DNA of 64,000 nt. Origin: Falciphora oryzae. Lineage: Eukaryota; Ascomycota; Sordariomycetes; Magnaporthales; Magnaporthaceae. Shown in pieces: positions 19,958 to 30,275 of the stretch. The notes under the pieces were generated by a model, which did not search any database, was not told the DNA's origin, and saw only the letters and a list, made by a program, of their open reading frames with translations. The stretch lies in contig JNVV01000031.1 of assembly GCA_000733355.1 (NCBI GenBank), positions 4,993 to 68,992 on the forward strand, given 5' to 3'. Each line of letters begins with the position of its first letter. Position 1 is the first letter of the stretch. The translations under genes and the position numbers were made by a program.

Positions 19958-21368
19958 TTTGCGTTCTGTGGTGAGTTGACGGTGTTGTAGGGTGGATTGC
20001 TCGTGGCTAAGACGAGGCGTGCGTGTTGCCTTATCCCACGATGGGAATGCAGGCAAGCGATGGGCAGTTGCGGGCTGGCATCTGATTGAAATCCATCCAC
20101 GATGTGGCTAGGTAGACGGGCGGGTGGAAGGAAAGATCAAGCGATGGTCTAAGGGCGCAGGAAGAGACGAAGGAGCGCAGGAGACCGGGCCTGGAACAAG
20201 GGGGTGTGAAGTAATATCATGCCGGGAAAACGCGCAGGCGAGGCGGCCACAGCTGAGGCGGGATTTCCAATCGTGGGGCGGGCAATGACTAGGGCGGGTA
20301 ATGCATGCGCGGTTGCAGACTGGTGATGTCAGACCCAGAAATGCTCGGACAGTCGGTGCATGGTGGTGAGGCTGAAATACTGACGAGAAAAGATCTGGGC
20401 TGGTGGAACGTGCTGGGCCGGAACAAGTGTTCCACTGAACAACCCAGCACAGACGCTGTGGCTGGCACACACAGCAAGACCCAGGCCTGGATGACACCCT
20501 GAAGATCTCCACTGTGCGCTTTGAGTTTAGCTGCCAACGCGCGCCGCCTCCGCTGATTCCTGCAGCCCAGACTCAACTGGGCTTCCCCGCGAACGACAGG
20601 CCGGCAGTCGCCTCGCAGAAGCTTCAGGTTACTCCAGCCTGGACGAAGGCAGTTTTGTTTTCAGTCCGATCTATGAGCCTTGCTTTTTCATCACAAAGAA
20701 GAACAAAGTCAGGAAAGAAAAGACGGGATAACGTTTAACCAGGCCATTAGCCTTCCTCCGTTCTTTGCAGCCGCAGGTTGCCGATTGGACTCGACAGCGG
20801 TCGCGATCGTTGCTCGCCTGGGAGCCTGCAGCAGTATCCTTCCTTGCCAACCTCGGCAGGTCCAATCGAGAATGCAGAGTCGCAGTTGGGGGACGGAGAT
20901 CGGCACAATGGGGTTCAGACTCGGCCTCGTGCTGCCATCCGAAGTGCGTACCAACCCGGGTTACCCCTCTGGATAAAACCCCTCTTTGCCGCGGGCTCTC
21001 CTCATATCAACCAAGAATGTCCCGTCCCCCATCAATGCCTGGCAAGCTTGGGGCATTTCTGTGAGAGGATCGTACAAACCGGACAAGGCGTGTGGTGGCT
21101 GCACTTCAAAGAAGCAAGTCCGAGACACATCTCAAAACCCGCACACTACTCGAGTCCATCCTCTCCTGCAGTGACTGAATAATACACCATATTCGCGATC
21201 CCCTCACTACGGCTAGCCGTCGAGATCACAGCCAAGGATACCTTGGGTTATAAGTGACCCTATCTTGCCCGTCTTGGGCAACTGGCCACACGACCAAGTA
21301 TCAGAAAGTGTCATCGCTTTTTTAGCATCAAAATTCCCCGAAGAACCCGTATAGCCGCATCAAACGCC
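19958..21368. other. Intergenic between MNR2 and the DUF3237 gene (both promoters)
   Basis: About 1.4 kb lying upstream of both neighbours, so it holds two promoters. A TAGGTAG motif occurs at 20109-20115. No coding signal, tRNA or repeat is visible. Confidence 0.6.
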
Positions 21369-22095
21369 ATGTCCGGGTTCCCCAGGCTCGTTCCCGCCTT
21401 CACGGCACAGGTGGGTTTGGACGCGCGACCTTTTTACTGCGGCAGGACGTTTGAAAAAAAATGACCACACCCAGCTCGTTTGGGTCTGACGATCTTGTTT
21501 GCCTACCTACCTACCCGGGCACCCGAAAATAGATCCCGCTCAAACCGGGAGTCCAGGTCGGCACGGCCCGCAACGGCGACCTGTTCATGGTCGCCTTCGT
21601 CGAGGGCTCGGGCTCCCTCAAGTCCGAGCCGGGCTACGCGGTCCAGTTCGACGGCGTCTTCGTCCACGGCAGCGACTACATCCGCGCCGACGCCGACGGC
21701 CGCCACGCCCGCCTCGACGTCAGCAGCCTCCTGAAGGACTCCAAGTCCGGCGCCACGCTGCGCTACGGCTACACGGGCACCCTGAGCCTCACCGGCGCTG
21801 CTGGCGTCGTCCTCAGTAGCAAGCCCGAGGCCAAAACGACCGATTTCGGCGAAGTCTGTGCGTGTGCAAGCTTCTCTCTTCATTTGACCTTGGTACGCGT
21901 GGCTGCCTCAACTTTGCTCTTATACTAATCTTCCCACACATCTCACCAAAAAAAGTCTGCAACATTACCTTTGAGAGCTCCGATCCGACCCTCAAGGCAT
22001 TGAACGACAAGGTCTATGTCGGCTCCGGCAGATTCATTGTAGAGCAGGGCAAGCCCGTCTTGGTCGAATACAAGATCAGCGAGGTGACACACTGA
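21369..22095 (+). CDS. DUF3237 (UPF0311) family protein
   Basis: Three exons, 21369-21410, 21533-21857 and 21956-22095, join to 168 residues. The small beta-barrel family signature is visible in order: MSGFPRLVPAFTAQ at the start, then GVQVGTARNGDLFMVAFVEGSGSL, YAVQFDGVFVHGSDYIRADADGRHARLDVSSLL, LRYGYTGTLSLTGAAG, and a last exon CNITFESSDPTLKALNDKVYVGSGRFIVE. No signal peptide or membrane segment is present, so the protein is cytosolic. The biochemical role of the family is unknown. Many ascomycetes carry several paralogs. The first exon has only 14 codons. Confidence 0.87.
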
Positions 22096-22711
22096 GTCGG
22101 CACCCCGCCTCGACTACCCGCATGCCCTCTTTTGCGCTGACCCGGGGCTCGGATATGCGCGGGACGGAAATGAATCAATATGGGGAAATGTGTTATTCAG
22201 GGGAAGGCTTGTTGTGCTTTCAAACATGCTGCTTTCTCTTTCGACAGTCTCCCATTCTGGCCCCCCAGGTTTTCCTCCTTGCTGATGCCTCTCGGCTACC
22301 AACCGACCAAGAATGGTATTCGCACGGTGGATTCGTGTTACCAACGGCCAAAATGCGATTGCATGACTTCTTACATCACCCTCTGCCCGCGTGATTCCAA
22401 GTAGACTCGATCCTGCACCGTATATCCTGGCAAGTCTTGTCGATTGTGCATATTACTCCTTCCCACGTATCCATCCTTCAGCAATGATGGGGCAAGACCA
22501 TTTAGGGGGAAGATGTGATTTTGCAACAACTGCTTTGTGGATCCTAACAACAATTCGCTCCCCGTGAGTGATGAGCCTGATGACTCGTTGATGTGATTTG
22601 AGACCAGAGGTAAACGGGGGTAAGCGTATGTATCTGTAGGGCAAAGGGCCATCTACGCAGCGTCCCCGCGAGTAATCTGTCTCATCAAGGTAGATATCGA
22701 CCTAGAAACGA
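22096..22711. other. Convergent 3' flanks of the DUF3237 and MOB2 genes
   Basis: About 620 bp. It contains both 3' untranslated regions. No gene is supported. Confidence 0.6.
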
Positions 22712-23929
22712 CTAAGAGTTCGACATTCCACCCAGCTGCAAGAGGCGCTCGCCGGCCCGAAGGTTGGCGTATTCGTAGGCTCTCGAGCCCTGGGGGAAGG
22801 TGCCGTTGGCAGCCCAGAGGTCGATGAGCGGTTGCATCGGCTCGAGCTCATGGGGCTTGAGCATGTCCAGCGCCGTCGCTGTAAGTACAAAGTGGCTGAA
22901 GCAGCTGTTGAGCTGCTTCTCCAGGTTCAGGTGGTAGAAGGGCTCGACGAAGTGGGCCCAGTAGAGGTGCGAGTAGACGCGAAACATCTGCCGGAATATC
23001 GTCTTGCACACCTCGACAAAGTTCTCGGGAAACCCGCTGCGCTTGCCAAGCCAATCGCCAGCGGGACCGTCGCCCACCGGGCTGGCCAGTTGTGAGAGCG
23101 GCGCGTTCGTGTACTGAGGGTTGTGTGCAAACGAGACGCCCGAGGCTTCGGTAGGGAAGATGTTGGTGTCGTCAATCTTGCCCGAGATCCATCGCTGCAT
23201 CAACGTCATGTACTCGTGCGCCGGAAGCTCCACGGGTTCTCTGCGCGAGTTAAGCCATGTGAAGGAGTGGTTGCTTTTACCCAAAGCGTGCGTGTTAGTT
23301 GTTTAGTTTAGCCGAGATATGGTGGGCGAAGTAGAGAATCGCCGTCACTAAATGGGGTGTATGGGTGCCACTCACGCTCCAGCGGATGTTCGCGGGCAGG
23401 TGGTGGCGTTGCAGATGGTGTTTCCATCCTCCTCCTTCTCGTGGAGAACCCTGACAAAGTTCCAGAGATTGCGGTAATGTTCAACGACTGGCCGGACGAT
23501 GTCAGTATCGGGTCTAATACCCGGAGATTGTCGATTTCGGGCGGATGGCCTCGTCGGATGGACAATGGCCTCGACGCGAGGTGCATCAGTGCCGAAAATG
23601 GTCAAGCTGGGCGACTAACCTTGGTGCGCAATCCACTCGCCCTGTTCTACCGTTTTGGGGCGGGCGCTCAGGGTCATAAAGTTACCCTTGACGATGTGCC
23701 TGGCATAGCCCGGGTTGAGCCACAGAGGCAGGGGCCTCGGAAGGTGGTACGAGTTGAGGATGTCTTCGCCGCTCGCCATGACGCCGCTATCGTCCATGCC
23801 AATAGAATGGGCCAGCGAGGGAGAGTTGGGCAGCGGAGGCAGCTTCGAGGCCAAGCTCGTTGACGACTGGCTCCCCTGGTACAGAGTGGTGGGCGAGTTC
23901 GGACCAAGGTTCAATGTTGGGCTTTTGGC
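22712..23929 (-). CDS. MOB-family kinase activator, MOB2-like (5' end unresolved)
   Basis: Three coding exons are clear on the minus strand: 23620-23929, 23376-23487 and 22712-23273 (327 residues). The first begins at a TCAG acceptor with AKSPTLNLGPNSPTT and has no ATG before residue about 40, so at least one upstream exon is missing from this model. The Mob/phocein domain follows: YARHIVKGNFMTLSARPKTVEQGEWIAHQ, then VVEHYRNLWNFVRVL, then CNATTCPRTSAGANHSFTWLN with two zinc-ligand cysteines, then AHEYMTLMQRWISGKIDDTNIFPTE, and ENFVEVCKTIFRQMFRVYSHLYWAHF with the two zinc-ligand histidines shifted in this class. The KGNF and EGEWIA elements resemble MOB2, the co-activator of NDR/Cbk1/COT1 kinase in polarised growth, more than MOB1. 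The subtype call is moderate. Confidence 0.83.
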
Positions 23930-25745
23930 CTGACCGCCTGTTTGTTTGTTGCCACCACGGAAGCGGGCGTTGCTGGATCACGACAGTCAGATAGGCAGGC
24001 AGACAGTGATGGATTTATACCCGTCAAGGAACAGCGAAGAAGGGGAGTACAACGAGGTGCTCGAGGAAAAAGAGGAAAGGGAAAGAGTTGGGGTTGGATC
24101 CCAACAGTCAGGTCAAACTCCCCGCGCCGCCTCCTCGGGCCGTGACGCTAGCGAGTGATGACTCTGGAGACCAAGAGATTGGCGTGGCCAGGCCAGCAGA
24201 CGTTCGGTAATAGGCGAGTAAAACATGGGGAAACAAGGTTGCCGAGGAGGGGTGCAGGTAGACGCGACAGATGAGGTGGGTGGTGGACGCCATGCATGTC
24301 CCCAGCCGCTTGGGTTTGGGATGACAAGGTGACCACGGACTTATATATGCACCTAGGGTTTAGGCTCGGCGCCAGTCTTCAAGGCTCGCCCACGGGCAGC
24401 GAGCGGAAAGAGGAGACCGACCCGGCAGCAAAGGCCGGACGGGTGGCGGCGACAGCAGAGCCCCGGCGAGGCTCCGAGCATGCAGGGAGGTGTCGACTTG
24501 AGAAAACAAGGCGGTGGCTCACCCGGGTCGGATAGCAGCAGCAGCAGCAGCCCGGGTTGGGTCAAGGCTGGCTCAAGCTGCGAGTCCAGGTTGCGTCTCA
24601 CTGAGAGCAAGGAGCCTCAGCCGGAAAGCTGGAGAGGGGTGGCCGCAGGGCGGGGAAACCGGTGATGGAGGGATGGAGAGAATGTTGGGCTGGAGCAAAG
24701 CAAGAGGCGGTAGGAAAGACGAACTGGTCTTGATCGGCGTGCTTTGGCAACAGTGTGCAGGGCAAAAATAGATGCGAGTGGCGGCAGCAAAAGAAAGTCG
24801 ACAGGCCAGACAGAGAGTATGCACTCACATTCCAGAAAAAAGGTTTGACATTACGAACGGGCTGGGTTGGTGGTGCGGCAGCCTCTGGAGATGACAGCAG
24901 CGGCAACTCGCGCGCTTCTTCTGTCAGTTGCAGGAGGGGCGGCGCGGGTGCTGGCCAGGTGTTGGTGTTTGGTGAAACTCAAGGGTCCGAGGCTCCAAGC
25001 GAAAGTCGGCTGGGGGCCCCGTCAGTCGTTGCTGGTGCGCCCAAAAGGGAGGTGAGTGAGGGAGGGGCCAGCCAGACGAGCGCAGTGGTCCAGGCCCAGG
25101 CCAATCGAATCGAGCCCGACGATCTTTGGTTTTGTGTCGTGCTTGCAGAACAGGGACAGGCTTTGCTTTGGGCGAGTCGCCGTCTGGCTTTCTGGTTCTG
25201 TGGTTGGTTTCTCTGGCTTTCTTTCTTCCTGTTCTTGTACTCGTTTCTCTCGTCGTCTTTGTTTGATTGCTTCCGCTCTTTCCCAGGGTCGGTTCCTTGG
25301 GAAGATTGGAGCCGGGAAATAGGCGGTGGACCGCGGCCCCCCGGATCTTCTTGGTGGCGGTCGGAGGCTGTGTCGTGGTTGTCGACCCCTGGAATGCCCC
25401 GCGGGGTCCAAACGCGATTGCCAGGGACTGGAGGGACCTGACGGCTTGAATTGAGTGCAGTCACGTGAGAGCGCGCTAAATGGCCCCTGTCCAGTCTCGA
25501 TAGCTGGGCCTGTGCACGCAACAGCCGCCAAGCTTTGGAGCTTTTGCTTCGGGCGAACGAGGCTGGTCACCATCATCACCAATCCCGACGGCGCCTAGCT
25601 ACCCACCTACCGAGCATCAATGAGGAACTGATTACGACCCACCTAGCCGCCTAATACCAACCTGTGTGCTTGAGCTTGTGTCGCGCCGACAATCAATTCA
25701 CCAGGAAGCCTCAGCCTAGACAAGAGCCAACTCACGAGCGCAAAA
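23930..25745. promoter_or_regulatory. Long shared upstream region of MOB2-like (minus) and LEO1 (plus)
   Basis: A 1.8 kb divergent region. The missing MOB2 first exon(s) and a long leader must lie here. Candidate branch and acceptor signals (CTGACTG, then GGTCAG) end at 23930. I could not choose the donor or the ATG. A CAG-repeat (24536-24550) and a TAGCTACCCACCTACC motif (25597-25611) occur in it. Several open frames of 60-230 codons are present but none shows protein-like composition. Confidence 0.5.
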
Positions 25746-27046
25746 ATGTCCGACTCGGAGGATCCAATCGACGTGCCCGAGGGCGGTGACGACCTCTTCG
25801 GCGACGAGTCCGACAACGAGCGCCCGCTGAGCGATCACGAGCTTGACGACGAGGACGACGACAGGCAGCGCGATGAGGAGCGCGGCGGCGAGGATGAGGG
25901 CCCGGTGGAGTTCAAGCAAACGCGTGTCCAGGATCAGGTCGTTTATCGACACCGGGCTCCCAAGCCGAAAGATGGCGTTGTAAGTTGGCATGCTAGTCTT
26001 ATCAAAGAAGAAAGCTTGGACACTGACTGACCACCGGCATCACATAGCTGCGGACGATGAGGGTACCTGATTTCCTCCGCGTGGTCCCCGAGGAGTACAA
26101 GGAGGACGCGTACCAGCCGACCGAGGTCGATCTCGCCGAGGACCGGAAGAAGTACCCCGCGAGCGCCATCCGCTGGCGCCGCAACCCGGAGACGGGCAAG
26201 CCCGAGAGCAACGCGGCCATCTACAGGTGGAGCGACGGATCCGTGACGCTCGCCGTGGGCGACCAGCACTACGAAGTGGACGTCAAGTCTCTGGCGCCGC
26301 CGGCCAAGTCGTACGACGCGAGGCGTGATGCAAACTACTACGCGGCCGCGGCGCACCTGAGCTCCAACATGATGCTGTCGGTGGGCCACATCACCGAGGA
26401 GTACAAGGTCAAGCCGAACGCGGCGCTCGAGAACGCAGCCGTCGACCGGCTCATGGCCACCATGGATGCGGCAACTAAGAGCCGCCACGCGGACGAGGGC
26501 GTCATATTCCGCGCCGCCGAGGATCCAGAGACGCTGCGGAAGCAGGCGGAGCTGGCAGAGAAGGAGCGCGAGCGGGCCCGGCGCCGCAAAGAGAACGCTG
26601 CCGCACGCCTGGACGCCGGTCCAAGCGGGCGCCGCGCCGGCGGTGGCGGTGGGCTGTCTATCAGCGGGCTGGAGAGCGGCGAGCGGTCGAGCGGCCGGCG
26701 TGGCAAGGGCTCAGGTGGCGCGCAGCGGCAGAAGAGGAGAAATCCCGAATACGATTCGGATGACGACCTGCCGCAGGGCGCGCGGCGACAGGACGACTAC
26801 GACATGGGAGACGATTTCATCGCGCCCAGTGACGAGGAAATCTCGCACGGTGAAGAAGATGACGAGGAGGAACTGCTGGACGACGATGACGAGGAGGAGG
26901 AGAGGCGGGCGCCGCGGGCCAAGCGGCAGAGGACGGCCGAGTCAGCCGACGAGGATGCGGACGGAGACGACGACACGCCGGCTGCCCATGCCGACCAAGC
27001 CGGTCGCAGGGGCAGGAGGCACATCGTGGACGATGATGACGAGTGA
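25746..27046 (+). CDS. LEO1: LEO1, Paf1 complex subunit
   Basis: Two exons, 25746-25979 and 26048-27046, encode 410 residues. The intron has a GTAAGT donor, CTGAC branch and CATAG acceptor. The acidic N-terminus (MSDSEDPIDVPEGGDDLFGD, then DDEDDDRQRDEERGGEDEG) is followed by the Leo1 core: VYRHRAPKPKDGV, RVPDFLRVVPEEY, AEDRKKYPASAIRWRRN, SNAAIYRWSDGSVTLAVGDQHYEV, and LSVGHITEEYKVKPNAALENAAVDRLMATM. The C-terminal half is basic (about 255-300) and then strongly acidic (DDDDEEEEERR), ending DDDE. Leo1 binds the nucleosome and H3 tail as part of the Paf1 complex that travels with Pol II and supports H2B ubiquitination. Confidence 0.94.
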
Positions 27047-27915
27047 GGAAAGCATAATGGTGAAAACTGGGAGCGGAACAGGGCCTGGACGGGCAAATGG
27101 CACCAGAAACTATGTATTATTAGAGGCTCCATCTATGGCTCGGAGAAGATATGAGCGACAGCTAATAGACGGGGCTTGACTGGAGGAGAATATCTAGAGA
27201 CGCAGCTTAAAGTACTGAGCTTGGCGACATGATTTATGAAGAGCTCTTATGAATGGCTCTTTCATGTTGGATTCGGTATGTTATTCTCTGGCGTGTGGGG
27301 GCGATCGATGATCGGGTCATGAATCACATGCAAAATGTTGGGAATGCTCACCTGGGCTAGGTACCTGCCCAACTCATTTCAGTTGCACGCACTCGTTCAT
27401 CCCATTCCAACACCCACCACGGTCGTGATGGGACCAGACGCGCTGGATTTTAGAGACTAGGGCGCACGCCACGTCTCCCTCGCTTCAAGGGAGCTAAAGA
27501 ATCGGCGGCTAGATTCCCGAACGCGCTGCGCTGCGGATACCTGCGTCTTCCCGAGCGGGTGACCAAAGCTTAGTCGCACTCAGGTCACGCTCGGCCGCTG
27601 TCACTGCCGCGTGCCCGGAGCGTCAAGTCCGCCAGCGCCGCCCCTCCCGCACTCTCTCGCTGAGCGTGCACAGCAAGACTGCGTTGCTGCGTGTTTTTCA
27701 TCTTGGCCCCCGCGACCTGCGCTTCAGGGGAAACGGAGACTTCTAGATATCCGCCTGGGTACCTGGCCATTTACTAACCTGCGAACTATACCTCCTGTAT
27801 AATACGCACAGCTGAGTGCTAGCTGTGACCCAACATCTGCAACAACCCCGGCCGGCCGGGAGGGTCTGATGTATTTTTAATTCCGTACTTGTTTTCTCTT
27901 CGTCTTTCTGCAGCC
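27047..27915. other. Intergenic between LEO1 and the patatin-domain gene
   Basis: About 870 bp containing the LEO1 3' flank and the patatin gene promoter. A CTAGGTACCTG segment lies at 27358-27368 and GGTACC again near 27758. No gene is supported. Confidence 0.6.
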
Positions 27916-30072
27916 ATGGGGGCCTTTGCGAGCATCTGGCAGACGGTTGCCTATGTCGTCACCTTCTGGTACATTGTAAGTTCGACCTCGGCAGCTCCCA
28001 AGGGGCCGACACAGAGGGCTGACACCGCTGCAGAAGCTCTTCGGCTGGTGGCGGTCCCAGCCGCCCAAGGCCATGTGGATGGCCCGGCTGCGCAACGCGA
28101 CCACCTACGAGGACTGGGAAGCCGCGGCGCTGCAGCTCGACAAGCTGTACGGCTTCGACCTCTGGCGCGAGACGTCCCAGTCCAAGTACTACGACTGGGC
28201 CCTGATCAAGGACCGTCTGCAGCTGCTGCACGACACCCGCGTCGACCCGGCTCAGCACCACCGCCTGCCCAACCTCATCCGCTCCGGCCTTGTCCGTAAC
28301 CTGGGGAACGTCACTTCCCCCAAGCTGTACAATTGCTCCTTCGCCGGCACCAAGCTCATCATCGAGGAGTACATCGCCCAGGTCATCTTCGCCATCGATG
28401 ACTTCCTCGCCACTCCCATCACCCCGTCCCCTCGCCGGGGCTTTGGTGCTTCCTCTGCCGCAGCCAACCCGCCCCAGCAGCAGCCCGTCAATGAGGAGTC
28501 GTGCGAGCCCACTACCGACCAGTCCTCCAAGGCCCCAGGAGCCGCCGCGTCCACCGCCGCCCAAACCGCTCCTGCCGATGTCGCTGCTTCCCGTCCTGTT
28601 CCTACGTCTCCGGCTCTGTCCATGCAGGCCAAGATGACCTTCATCCACGACACCCGCCAGGCCTTTGGCCGCACGAGCCTGATCCTCCAGGGCGGCTCCA
28701 TCTTCGGCATGTGCCATCTCGGCGTTGTCAAGGCCCTGTTTCTGCGCGGCCTGCTCCCACAGGTCATCACGGGCACCGCCGTCGGCGCCCTGATCGCCGC
28801 CCTGGTCGCTGTCCACACCGACGAGGAGCTGCCGGGCGTGCTATCAGGCGACGCCATCGACCTGTCCGCTTTTACGCCGACTTCGGGCAAGTCGACGCCC
28901 TCGGCGGACGCGGATTCTTCGTCGACGATCGGCAGCACCGCTGCCTTCATCGCTTCGATCCTGTGTGCGCCCCTCTCGTCCAGCTCCACGCGCCGCTGGA
29001 TGACGCTGCTCCGCCGCCTCAGGCGCTTCACCGAGAAGGGTTATTTTCTCGACGTCGATGTGCTCGAGCGTTGTGTCCGCGACAACGTCGGCGAGCTGAC
29101 CTTCCAGGAGGCCTTCAGGCGCACCGGCCGCGTGCTCAACATCACCGTCGCCACCGCCGAGCAGGGCGGCGTGCCCACGGTGCTTAACTACATCACCTCG
29201 CCTCATGTGGTATGTTTTTTTTGTCCTTATTCTCAACGTACAACATACTAACACCATCAACACAGCTGATCTGGACCGCCGCGGCCGCCTCCAACGCCGA
29301 CTTTCCCTCCCTGTACGGCCGCGAGACGCAGCTGCTCTGCAAGCGGCCCAACGGCGAGATCGAGCGCTGGGGCCCCGCAAACGCAATCAACTTCCGCCAC
29401 TGGACCGAGGCGGCCTACGGTGAGCGCAACTCGCCGCTCCGCCGCATCGCCGAGCTTTTCAACGTCAACAACTTCGTCATCAGCCAGGCCCGCCCCTACG
29501 TCGTGCCCTTCCTGCAGCCCGACATGCACGGCCCCACCTCGTCGTCATCCGTCTTCGGCGGCAGCGGCAGCGCCACCGCCACCGCCTCGGCAGGCGCCGG
29601 CCTCGCCACCTCGACCCTGGGCTTCTTCCTGCGCCTGGCCGGGCTCGAGGCCCGCCACCGCCTCCGCCAGCTCGACCAGCTCGGCATGCTGCCCACCAGC
29701 ATTCGGCGCTTCCTCGTCGACGACCGCGTCCCCGGGGGCGGATCCGCCCTGACGCTCGTGCCCGAGGTGCGCGCCTCCGACTTTGCCCGCCTGCTCGAGG
29801 TGCCGACGCGCGACGCGCTCGGGTACTGGATCCACATTGGCGAGAAGAGCGTCTGGCCCGCCCTCTCGGCCCTCGAGGTGCGCTGCGCCATCGAGACGAA
29901 GCTGGACTGGGCCTACAGGCGCACCAGGCGCATGAGCACCAACCCGCCGTCGTGGCAGGAGGCCGAGGCCGCTGCTGCTGCGGCGGCGGCGGCAGCGCAG
30001 GGTACCATCGGCGGCAGTACAGATACGACATCTGCGAAGCAAACGGGGGCTGGCAAGGGGTCGGCAGATTGA
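27916..30072 (+). CDS. Patatin-domain triacylglycerol-lipase-like protein with Ala at the nucleophile position
   Basis: Three exons, 27916-27975, 28034-29209 and 29266-30072, give 680 residues. The last intron has a perfect TACTAAC branch. A short N-terminal hydrophobic segment (VAYVVTFWYI) precedes the DUF3336-type region (AMWMARLRNATTYEDWEAAALQLDKL, SKYYDWALIKDRLQLL). The patatin core then shows RTSLILQGGSIFGMCHLGVVKAL, where GGSIFG is the oxyanion loop, and VITGTAVGALIAALV. The family's nucleophile motif GxSxG reads G-T-A-V-G here, with Ala269 (codon GCC, 28778-28780) in place of Ser. Downstream are LLRRLRRF, YFLDVDVLERCVRDNVGELTFQEAF, LNITVAT and ITSPHVLIW. Overall similarity is to Tgl3/4/5 lipid-droplet lipases and acyltransferases. 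Without the serine, hydrolase activity is doubtful. I recall related fungal proteins with the same change but could not check this. Confidence 0.88.
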
Positions 30073-30275
30073 GGTCTTGAAGGTTCCGGAATCCAAATAT
30101 TTACGCTTCTCTTTTTTCTCCCCGGTTCTCTTCCTTTTGTATTATAGTATGTCACGATACGGGGCTTCCCTCCAAATTTTACTGTGTTCTCCTGAATGGA
30201 CGGACCCAGAGTCTCGTGATGCATTCATCCCATGCCCCCAAAACAACACTACAAACCAAAAAAAGAAAATCCTCG

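Noticed and set aside
19958..20056. N-terminal extension of MNR2 to 20056
   Set aside because: The extension begins at TTG, not ATG, and adds no conserved sequence. The ATG at 19957 has good context.
24755..25441. A 228-codon plus-strand frame in the MOB2/LEO1 region
   Set aside because: Composition is not protein-like beyond chance, there is no domain or splice support, and it lies in an upstream region of two genes.
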